This document shows, one piece after another, positions 8,064-14,216 of a stretch of 27,705 bases of DNA; within the stretch, counting starts at the first letter, position 1; the number at the start of each line of letters is the position of its first letter. The notes below the pieces were generated by a model that saw only the letters and a program-made list of their open reading frames with translations, made no database searches and was not told the origin of the DNA. The position numbers and the translations under genes are program-made. Source of the DNA: JBMYYE01 sp049609065. GTDB taxonomy: Bacteria > Pseudomonadota > Alphaproteobacteria > Rhodobacterales > Rhodobacteraceae. Location of the stretch: contig JBMYYE010000018.1 in NCBI GenBank assembly GCA_049609065.1, positions 1 to 27,705 on the forward strand, written 5' to 3'.

Positions 8064-8256
8064 TTAAATACTCTTTTTAGTCAATTTCGTATCAGCGACC
8101 TAATCTGTCCAACAGGTCATGACAAGGTGATCCCCCAAGAATCACTACATCATAGCTTAAACTAAACATCATTGTGACACAGACACCACAAGAAGGGCTT
8201 TGCATTCCCGCAATTTGCCGTAAATACTACACGAAACAGTCGAAACAGGAGCCACC
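8064..8256. promoter_or_regulatory. Divergent intergenic region between mlaA and the RidA-like gene
   Basis: 193 bases with no gene, which must hold the promoters of both flanking operons. On the plus strand a weak sigma-70 candidate is TTGCAT (8200-8205), 17 bases, AATACT (8223-8228). The plus-strand gene has a clear ribosome binding site, AGGAG five bases before the ATG at 8257. On the minus strand an AAAAAGAG stretch precedes the mlaA start. No convincing operator repeat was seen. Confidence 0.35.
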
Positions 8257-8721
8257 ATGACACACCCAATTGAAACACGTCTTGCCGAACTTGGCGTTAC
8301 ACTCCCCGATGCGCCTGCCCCTGCGGCAAATTACGTCCCCTATGTCATCACAGGCAATCAGGTCTTCGTTTCAGGCCAGATTTCCAACAACAATGCGGGC
8401 CTTATCCTTGGCAAAGTCGGTGTGGATCTGAGCGTAGAAGACGGCGCAGCGGCCGCCAAATCTTGTGCGATTAGCCTCCTTGCGCAGCTCAAAGCCGCAT
8501 GTGACGGCGATCTATCCAAACTTGCGCGTGTTGTGAAATTGGTGGGTTTTGTTAATTCAGGCCCTGATTTCACCGATCAGCCTAAAGTCATCAACGGGGC
8601 CTCCGATTTCTTGGTCGAAGCCTTAGGCGACATGGGGCGTCACGCGCGCTCTGCGGTTTCTGCGGCGGCGCTCCCTCTTGGGGTGGCGGTCGAAATCGAA
8701 GCGATCTTTGAACTCAAATGA
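8257..8721 (+). CDS. RidA family (YjgF/YER057c/UK114) protein
   Basis: A 154-residue member of the RidA superfamily, of which the best-known members deaminate reactive enamine/imine intermediates. The sequence shows GNQVFVSGQIS near residues 33-43, the LGKVGVDLSVEDGAAAAK region, and the C-terminal HARSAVSAAALPLGVAVEIEAI block. The arginine in this last block aligns with the catalytic Arg105 of archetypal RidA, so activity on imines is possible. It is longer than archetypal RidA (about 128 residues), with an N-terminal extension (IETRLAELGVTLPDAPAP) typical of one subfamily found in alphaproteobacteria. The stop overlaps the start of the downstream phosphodiesterase gene (ATGA), so the product belongs to a three-gene operon. 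The physiological substrate is not known. Confidence 0.88.
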   Translation: MTHPIETRLAELGVTLPDAPAPAANYVPYVITGNQVFVSGQISNNNAGLILGKVGVDLSVEDGAAAAKSCAISLLAQLKAACDGDLSKLARVVKLVGFVNSGPDFTDQPKVINGASDFLVEALGDMGRHARSAVSAAALPLGVAVEIEAIFELK

Positions 8722-9494
8722 CCCCGCTCGACCCGCGTTTTTTATCTACGCCGCTCACGCATCGTGCCTTGCATGATGTCACTGATGGGCGGCCTGAAAA
8801 CTCGCGGGCGGCTATACAGGCCGCGATCCAACATGGCTTTGGCATAGAAATCGACCTGCAGCTGTCATCCGATGGCTGTGCCATGGTGTTTCATGATTAC
8901 ATGCTGGATCGCCTCACGCCCCAAACGGGGGCCGTGCATCAACACACGGCAGCGCAATTGCAAAACATTCCCCTCTTGGGGGGCGATGACGACACCATTC
9001 CCAGCCTAAAAGAGGTCTTAAACCTCATTGCTGGGCGTGTTCCTTTGCTCATTGAAATCAAAGACCAAGATGGCAGCATGGGACCTAATATCGGGCCTTT
9101 GGAAACGGCGACGGCAACGCTTCTTTCATCCTATGATGGCCCTGTTGCGGTGATGTCATTTAATCCCCATAGCGTAGAAAAAATGCATGCGCTTTTGCCG
9201 GACTTAGCCGTCGGGATCGTCACCAGCGCCTATACCAAAGACGATTGGCCACTTCTACCTGATGCCACCCGCAACCGGCTGCGCACCATTCCAGATTTTG
9301 ACCAAAGCGGCGCAAGTTTCATTAGCCATCAATGGAACGACCTCACGCGCCCGCGGGTTCAGGCGCTAAAGGAAGACGGGGTCGCAATCTTATGTTGGAC
9401 CATCCGATCGCAAACTGACGAAACCACGGCCCGCCAGTTCGCAGACAACGTCACCTTTGAGGGCTACCTACCTGAAAAACAGCGTCAATTATGA
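8718..9494 (+). CDS. Glycerophosphodiester phosphodiesterase family protein (cytoplasmic UgpQ-like)
   Basis: A 258-residue TIM-barrel protein of the GDPD family, which cleaves glycerophosphodiesters from deacylated phospholipids into glycerol-3-phosphate and an alcohol. The metal and catalytic residues appear in HRALHD near residues 16-21, RPENSRAAI near 25-33, EIDLQLSSDG near 44-53 and VFHDYMLDRLT near 57-67. A later EIKDQ segment near residue 114 supplies the conserved Glu-x-Lys. No signal peptide is present, so it should act in the cytoplasm. Both ends overlap the neighbouring genes (ATGA at each), which strongly suggests translational coupling with the RidA-like protein and the DUF482 acyltransferase. 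Confidence 0.9.
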   Translation: MTPLDPRFLSTPLTHRALHDVTDGRPENSRAAIQAAIQHGFGIEIDLQLSSDGCAMVFHDYMLDRLTPQTGAVHQHTAAQLQNIPLLGGDDDTIPSLKEVLNLIAGRVPLLIEIKDQDGSMGPNIGPLETATATLLSSYDGPVAVMSFNPHSVEKMHALLPDLAVGIVTSAYTKDDWPLLPDATRNRLRTIPDFDQSGASFISHQWNDLTRPRVQALKEDGVAILCWTIRSQTDETTARQFADNVTFEGYLPEKQRQL

Positions 9495-10672
9495 CAGATG
9501 ATCCGCAAAATATTGAGGTCTCCGTTCACGCCAGCATCGAAGAGATTGGCCCAAAGGATTGGGACCGCTGCGGGGGGGCACAGGCGGCCCCGCCCATTGA
9601 TCCTTTCACCACTTACCGTTTTTTGCATAGCCTTGAGACCTCAAAATCCGTCGGCACAGGCACGGGCTGGCAGCCTATTTACCTTGCTGCACGCCACGAG
9701 AGCGTGATCATCGGCGTTGCACCGTGTTATCTCAAAACCCATTCCCAAGGCGAATATGTGTTTGACCACGCCTGGGCGGATGCCTACGCCCGCGCAGGTG
9801 GTCAGTATTATCCAAAAATTCAAATTTCTGTGCCCTTCACCCCGGTTTCTGGGCGCCGGTTTTTATGCAGCGACCCAACAGACACAACAGCACAACGCGC
9901 GCTCTTTGACGCGGCGCGCTCGCTCATCTTGCGCAATCAATTTTCCAGTCTCCACATCACATTTTGCGACAAAATCGAAGCCGACACCTTCACGCAAGGC
10001 GGCGCGGAGGACGTTGCCCTTTTGCGCACAGGGGTGCAGTACCATTGGCGCAATCGCGACTATGACAGCTTTGAGGATTTTCTCACCACCCTCACCGCCA
10101 CCAAGCGCAAAAACATCCGCAAAGAGCGCAAACAAGCCCACGGATTTGGTGGTTCGATTGAATGCCTGACGGGGGATGCCATTTTGCCCCAGCACTGGGA
10201 TGCAATGTGGCAGTTTTACCAAGATACCGGCGCGCGAAAATGGGGCCAACCTTACCTAACGCGGGACTGGTTTGAGGCCATCCATCGCACCATGCGTGAC
10301 GATGTGCTTCTCATCCTTGCCAAACGCGGTGATCACTATGTGGCGGGGGCGCTCAATTTTATCGGGGCGGACTGCCTGTTCGGGCGGTATTGGGGCTGTT
10401 TGGAAGATCACAAGGGCCTCCATTTTGAGTTGTGCTACTACCAAGCCATTGAGTTCGCCATTTCCAATGGCCTCGGGCGTGTCGAAGCAGGCGCACAAGG
10501 GGACCATAAGCGCGCCCGTGGCTATGAACCCGAACGCACGTATTCGCTACATTGGTTTGCCGATGAAGGGTTTCAAACCGCAGTGCAGGACTACCTTGCC
10601 GCAGAAACCCGTGAGATCGAAACGGATATCACCTATTTGGAAACGTCCACACCCTTCAAGCCAAAACGTTAA
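9491..10672 (+). CDS. DUF482 (COG3146) GNAT-like N-acyltransferase
   Basis: A 393-residue protein of the DUF482/COG3146 family, related to GNAT and FemAB-type acyltransferases; often annotated as a GNAT family N-acetyltransferase or peptidogalycan biosynthesis protein. Typical blocks are FTTYRFLHSLETS near residues 37-49, a HAWADAYARAGGQYYPKIQISVPF region split around 95-120, the KRKNIRKERKQA basic segment near 205-216, and the C-terminal GRVEAGAQGDHKRARGYEP block near 331-349. No signal peptide is visible. It overlaps the GDPD gene by four bases. The substrate is unknown; the co-occurrence with GDPD and RidA genes may point to small-molecule or lipid-fragment repair, but this is inference. 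Confidence 0.85.
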   Translation: MTDDPQNIEVSVHASIEEIGPKDWDRCGGAQAAPPIDPFTTYRFLHSLETSKSVGTGTGWQPIYLAARHESVIIGVAPCYLKTHSQGEYVFDHAWADAYARAGGQYYPKIQISVPFTPVSGRRFLCSDPTDTTAQRALFDAARSLILRNQFSSLHITFCDKIEADTFTQGGAEDVALLRTGVQYHWRNRDYDSFEDFLTTLTATKRKNIRKERKQAHGFGGSIECLTGDAILPQHWDAMWQFYQDTGARKWGQPYLTRDWFEAIHRTMRDDVLLILAKRGDHYVAGALNFIGADCLFGRYWGCLEDHKGLHFELCYYQAIEFAISNGLGRVEAGAQGDHKRARGYEPERTYSLHWFADEGFQTAVQDYLAAETREIETDITYLETSTPFKPKR

Positions 10673-10704
10673 ATTAACGCGGTGAATTTTAAACGAACTC
10701 GACC

Positions 10705-10850
10705 TATAATACGTTTGAGTTTTTTGCCGACTTCCCGTATCAAGTTTCTATCGGCCAGTATGGCGGAACCGAAATTATATCACGTGTGGTGTGTAGGGAG
10801 CACGTGGGGTAGAGAAGGGTTCCGTGGGGTCGGAACCCTTCATTTTTTTA
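10705..10850 (+). ncRNA. Candidate small RNA ending at an intrinsic terminator
   Basis: Between the acyltransferase stop (10672) and the terminator there are about 140 non-coding bases. A perfect TATAAT hexamer lies at 10705-10710, though no good -35 box is seen 16-18 bases upstream. Transcription from there would give an RNA of about 134 bases (from near 10717) ending at the terminator. Possible internal stems are GCCGA/TCGGC (10726-10730 with 10751-10755) and a pair of CACGTG hexamers. It could equally be a long 3' untranslated region of the upstream operon. No known RNA family is recognised. Confidence 0.3.
10814..10850 (+). terminator. Strong Rho-independent terminator
   Basis: An 11-base-pair perfect stem, GAAGGGTTCCG (10814-10824) with CGGAACCCTTC (10831-10841), encloses a six-base loop and is followed by A and seven T residues (10843-10849). 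The T run is on the plus strand only, so it terminates the RidA-GDPD-acyltransferase operon or a small RNA. It lies five bases from the stop of the convergent DUF1761 gene. Confidence 0.9.
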
Positions 10851-10854
10851 TAGC

Positions 10855-11238
10855 TTAGAACAGTGTGAGAACCACACCCATAATCGCGCACCCAATCGTG
10901 GCGTAGAGCCCATCAATCATGATCAAGCGCTTTGGCCGCATTGCAAAACTATAATTCATTACAATCCAAGGTGCGGCCACAAATAGCCCAAGCCCAAGCC
11001 CCGCCACCAATCCTTTGCCAGCACCATCAATTGCTGCCAACGCAAACATATGCCGCATCATGCCCGCAACCATTAGCGAGGCAACAAAAGCAATGACATA
11101 TGCCGAAGCGCCCCCTGCCTTTATATCCTCATCGGTAAGCCCAACGTCAGCCTTCCACGCTGATCCAAGCTTCATATACCACACGGCACCAAACCCATAA
11201 GAGGCAATAGCCGCAACTAGAACTGATAACATTTCCAT
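10855..11238 (-). CDS. DUF1761 small membrane protein
   Basis: A 127-residue protein matching the DUF1761 family of small integral membrane proteins of unknown function. Four hydrophobic segments can be seen, near residues 3-20, 47-65, 75-98 and 108-126. The YGFGAVWYMKLGSAWK block near residues 14-29 (a Gly-x-x-Trp-Tyr pattern before the first loop) is typical of the family. The ATG at 11238 has a strong ribosome binding site, AAGGAGG five bases upstream. The gene stands alone, convergent with the terminator of the preceding operon. A possible heat-shock-type promoter lies just upstream. Confidence 0.82.
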   Translation of the reverse strand: MEMLSVLVAAIASYGFGAVWYMKLGSAWKADVGLTDEDIKAGGASAYVIAFVASLMVAGMMRHMFALAAIDGAGKGLVAGLGLGLFVAAPWIVMNYSFAMRPKRLIMIDGLYATIGCAIMGVVLTLF

Positions 11239-11635
11239 TTAGTCCTCCTTATCACCCAATGATGGCCCAAAGAGCAAAGCAACTCAAGCAACGCCAAACC
11301 GATCACACGGGTTTTCCTGTCATATTCTGGTTTCCAAATGTCACACATCTCCTCTTTCGAATATAGATCGCCGCCATAGCCTTTACGCAGGGGGGAAAGA
11401 AACCTAAGTTAATAAACGATTCATCACCATCTAATATTTAATGAGCAGGCCTTTATAGCCCAACTAAGAACCTTCAAACCCAAAGCCAAAATACCCCAAA
11501 TTTCATAGAACCCACATCACGCATGCGCACGACATATTCATAAACGCATTGTAATAATGCTGCGAATACGCAAATGTAACCGTATGTGCTGCACAGTCAG
11601 CGCATGAATATTTTAAAAGTTAGTAACACTTCAGA
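11239..11635. other. Non-coding stretch between the DUF1761 gene and the proline-rich protein
   Basis: About 400 bases without a convincing gene, more AT-rich than the surrounding operons. Near its left end, on the minus strand, CTTGAG (11288-11283), 15 bases and GGCCATCA (11267-11260) resemble an RpoH promoter for the DUF1761 gene, with a mismatch at the last conserved T. The right end should hold the promoter of the gene at 11636, but no clear box or ribosome binding site is seen before that ATG. A 20-codon ORF at 11604 has no ribosome binding site and is not called. Confidence 0.4.
11260..11288 (-). promoter_or_regulatory. Possible RpoH-type promoter of the DUF1761 gene
   Basis: The minus strand reads CTTGAG, 15 bases, GGCCATCA, which is the same spacing as the hslV promoter in this window. 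The -10 core CCAT is present but the final T of CCATNT is replaced by A. The implied leader is about 15 bases and contains the AAGGAGG ribosome binding site. This is weaker than the hslV match. Confidence 0.35.
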
Positions 11636-12757
11636 ATGCGGAAAATACGTCCGAATAGCAAAATAACGCCAGTTCTTTTTATATTTACTCTGGCTGCGGG
11701 AATTATTTTAGGACTGTCCGTCCTAATCGCCTCAATGATATTGCCAAAGCAAAGCAAGCCAGTCACACCGTCTATCGTGCAGACACATATTGCTGAGGCC
11801 ACAGTTCCCGTGAAATCGGGCAGCGTGGAAAAATTGATCCAGCCTGTGGCCGAGCCAATTCCAGACCCCATTCTTACTGGCCCTCAATTGCGCATGGCTG
11901 AACCAAAAATGGCACGCCTGCACACAGAGCCAGAACTATTTGAACCCATCCCTAACTCCAAAGCCGCCCCCATAAAACACGCCTACACGGCCCCCGTTTT
12001 GCGCGCAACGACATCTGATGAATGGACCATAGTTCGCCCCAGATACCCAGTCGGCGTCCTATCACAGCCACAGCTTACCCCTCATGATGTTGTTCCTGCT
12101 GCGCCTCAAAAACCCCAAATTGCGAAAGCACATCACGTGCCTTCAAACCGCCCCATACCACCACAAACACATATAGTGAGCAGCAGTTCAATGCCCATCA
12201 TCGACGTCGCTTCCCCCGCCTCTCTTGGGGCTGAGCCACGCATCTTGGCAACCGCAAAGCCGGCCTTCAGCCCGCCACTTGATCTTGATGTCGTACAGGT
12301 GGTTGCAACGGCACCCATCACGCCCCTAGAAGAGCCGCATATCACCCTTCCAGAGCCGATAGCTGGCACCCAGATTATCGAAGATGAACCGCAATCGACA
12401 GCGCCCCAAGAGCCTATAAAAAAGCAAAGCATCATTCGCCCATTGCCCCGCCCGAAGGACCTCACACGCCGCAAGGCCTCAAAGCAGACAACACAGGATC
12501 CAGATCAGGCGAAGTCAAAATCAAAATCCGCGCCAAAATCCAACGTGAAGGCAAACGTTTTCATCCTTGGCGTCTTCCAAACCAAGGCCCGCAAATGGGC
12601 GCTCTTGGAATTAGGGCGCGATCAAATCGTTACGGTTGGACCTGGAGCAGCGCATGAAAACTTCAGCGTGCAACGGATTGAAAAAGGGACGATCTGGATC
12701 AAAACCAAGGGTACAGTCCTAAAACTGCGTTCAGGCGATAGCTTTAAGGCTGGCTAG
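11636..12757 (+). CDS. Proline-rich inner-membrane protein with GspC/PilP-like C-terminal domain
   Basis: A 373-residue protein not recognised at family level. A single membrane segment lies near residues 12-36 after a basic start (MRKIRPNSK), so most of the protein should be periplasmic. Residues about 40-300 are low-complexity, rich in Pro, Ala, Glu and Lys, ending in a Lys/Ser-rich patch. The last 65 or so residues form a compact domain (VFILGVFQTKARKWALLEL ... IWIKTKGTVLKLRSGDSF) that resembles the small beta domain of GspC/PilP-type secretion or pilus proteins. The overall plan (one helix, Pro-rich linker, C-terminal domain) is like TonB or GspC. No secretion genes are nearby and no clear ribosome binding site precedes the ATG. 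The domain assignment is by eye and uncertain. Confidence 0.65.
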   Translation: MRKIRPNSKITPVLFIFTLAAGIILGLSVLIASMILPKQSKPVTPSIVQTHIAEATVPVKSGSVEKLIQPVAEPIPDPILTGPQLRMAEPKMARLHTEPELFEPIPNSKAAPIKHAYTAPVLRATTSDEWTIVRPRYPVGVLSQPQLTPHDVVPAAPQKPQIAKAHHVPSNRPIPPQTHIVSSSSMPIIDVASPASLGAEPRILATAKPAFSPPLDLDVVQVVATAPITPLEEPHITLPEPIAGTQIIEDEPQSTAPQEPIKKQSIIRPLPRPKDLTRRKASKQTTQDPDQAKSKSKSAPKSNVKANVFILGVFQTKARKWALLELGRDQIVTVGPGAAHENFSVQRIEKGTIWIKTKGTVLKLRSGDSFKAG

Positions 12758-12797
12758 AATCCCGAATTACATCGTGTAAAACGGTCATAACCGACGG

Positions 12798-12989
12798 CTA
12801 TTCGTTTGAAATAAATGGATAGATCAGAAAGTAATACCAACGATAAAGCCATGTCTTTTGGCTAAATTTCTTTTGCTTTTCTTCGCTTTGAACATCGTGG
12901 TGCCCTTCGATTTTCGTTTGATAATCGGCACTGATGCCACAAGACGATAAAAGGACACAGAAACCCGCTAAAATTAACAAATTCCGCAC
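12798..12989 (-). CDS. Small lipoprotein with aromatic C-terminus, unknown function
   Basis: A 63-residue predicted lipoprotein. The lipobox ends at Cys17 (VLLSSC) after a short hydrophobic segment, leaving a mature peptide of about 47 residues. The mature part is first charged (HHDVQSEEKQKKFSQK) and then strongly aromatic and hydrophobic (WLYRWYYFLIYPFI), so the C-terminus may lie in or on a membrane. Its start is one base after the stop of the second lipoprotein gene, so it is the last gene of a three-lipoprotein operon. No homologue is recognised. Being small, it could be spurious, but the lipobox and operon position support it. Confidence 0.65.
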   Translation of the reverse strand: MRNLLILAGFCVLLSSCGISADYQTKIEGHHDVQSEEKQKKFSQKTWLYRWYYFLIYPFISNE

Positions 12990-12990
12990 A

Positions 12991-13212
12991 TCAATTCTCC
13001 AACGCGTCAGCAGCCTGCTTTCTCACAGTGGCGAGACAGGTTTCATATGCATCGGTTACGCTATTAACCAAAAGGTTCGACAACGTCACAGGGCGATCCG
13101 CGGCGACACATGGATCTTTGGGCGCAGACGGCTGCGTGCAGGATGCAACAAACGCAAGAGCCCCAATCAGTGCCGCGTTTTTCAAAATTTGGGAACGTTT
13201 TTTCGTATTCAT
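12991..13212 (-). CDS. Small lipoprotein, unknown function
   Basis: A 73-residue predicted lipoprotein with a basic start (MNTKKRSQILKN), a hydrophobic segment and a lipobox ending at Cys25 (AFVASC). The mature part of about 49 residues contains two further cysteines (in DPCVAAD and YETCLATV) that could form a disulfide in the periplasm, with a mostly helical, mildly amphipathic stretch between and after them. The ATG overlaps the stop of the first lipoprotein gene (ATGA), and its own stop lies one base before the next start. No family is recognised. Confidence 0.7.
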   Translation of the reverse strand: MNTKKRSQILKNAALIGALAFVASCTQPSAPKDPCVAADRPVTLSNLLVNSVTDAYETCLATVRKQAADALEN

Positions 13213-13901
13213 GAAAGCTCCTCCAATGTAGCCAAGTTTGCCTGAAACTCAGAAATCATCGCCAGCTGTGAGCTTAACTCTTGCTCCAACTTACGTTTGG
13301 CCGCCGGTGTCTCTTCGTAAATAGGAAGGACTTCTCTCAGCGTCACAACTCTCGATACGGCATGAGATTTAAATTTGGTCAACTTGCCAATCAACGCACG
13401 AGACGCAACAGTACGGGGTTTGTTTTTTACGGATTTAACAAGGCTTTTTGACAAGATCAGATCAAATCGTGTGCTGGCGCTGTCGATCTTTGCCGATTCC
13501 AGCACTTTCTCAAGAGACCACCGACGGATAAGGTAATTCTTATGCTCTTGTATCAAATTCGATGCCACGCGGTCGCCGCTATCCAAGCCAATCACACCAC
13601 CTAAAATGGCGCCCGAAGCAACCACCACAGGATCCGATTCAATCACCAACCCAACGAGCGCCCCTTTTAATGCCCCCGCGACCAATCCGCGCTGACGCGC
13701 ATCTTTGGTTAGCGTCTTATATTCCGCTTCGCGCGCAAGAATAAGATCCTGCACATTATCCACATTCACAAACTCAGCCGATTTTGGAGATGCAACCGAA
13801 ACTTCTGGCTTTGGATCACTGGCCTTTTCGTTCTTCATGCATCCAGAAAATGAAAGTGTAATTAATACAAGTCCTAAACTTTTTGAGTAAATGTTCTTCA
13901 T
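13209..13901 (-). CDS. Lipoprotein with glycine-zipper segment, unknown function
   Basis: A 230-residue predicted lipoprotein, first gene of a three-lipoprotein operon. The lipobox ends at Cys21 (LSFSGC). Around residues 72-110 there is a glycine-rich hydrophobic stretch (GLVAGALKGALVGLV ... GAILGGVIGLDSGD), the pattern of a glycine-zipper segment that can insert in or pack against membranes. The rest is helical and charged, with a C-terminal part (residues about 195-230) that could form a coiled coil. The stop overlaps the next gene (ATGA). No family is recognised. Envelope stress, secretion-channel or toxin-related roles are all possible and none is supported by a specific motif. Confidence 0.75.
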   Translation of the reverse strand: MKNIYSKSLGLVLITLSFSGCMKNEKASDPKPEVSVASPKSAEFVNVDNVQDLILAREAEYKTLTKDARQRGLVAGALKGALVGLVIESDPVVVASGAILGGVIGLDSGDRVASNLIQEHKNYLIRRWSLEKVLESAKIDSASTRFDLILSKSLVKSVKNKPRTVASRALIGKLTKFKSHAVSRVVTLREVLPIYEETPAAKRKLEQELSSQLAMISEFQANLATLEELS

Positions 13902-14216
13902 TTCTAAAGAAGCTCCCCGAAATTTTCTTCACCTAATGGGTGGTTATTTTAGCTAAATTACTCATACGGAAGTCAGTCGAGGAAGCAAGTCTTATGTGCA
14001 AAACATATACTTTTATGATTATGATTGGCATGCATGATGCAAATTTACAATAAACGAAGGCTTACTTCACAAATGTAAACTCTCCCAAGTAATTAGCACC
14101 TGCCTCCAACATGTCTCATGCAATTCGCTGTGCCGCCGATATCAACTCGGCGAAAAAAGCTGTTCCAAAAAATTAATGCTGCTAAGAATGCCGCAAACGC
14201 AAAAGGAATGGATGTC
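13902..14216. promoter_or_regulatory. Divergent intergenic region between the lipoprotein operon and the NRPS-like gene
   Basis: 315 AT-rich bases that should hold promoters for both directions. Repeats seen by eye are TATGT-N5-ACATA (13993-13997 with 14003-14007), GCAT-GCATG-ATGC near 14028-14040, and a wider pair TTTACA/TGTAAA (14044-14049 with 14074-14079). Any of these could be an operator, but none matches a motif I can name. An in-frame ATG at 14118 lacks a ribosome binding site, so the stretch up to 14216 is treated as leader. Confidence 0.35.

Noticed and set aside
12782..12793. CGGTCATAACCG hairpin as a terminator of the lipoprotein operon
   Set aside because: Only four base pairs and four T residues on the minus strand; too weak to call an intrinsic terminator.
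14118..14216. Longer start (ATG 14118) for the NRPS-like gene
   Set aside because: No ribosome binding site precedes it, while ATG 14217 has AAAAGGA at suitable spacing and an N-terminus that fits an adenylation domain.
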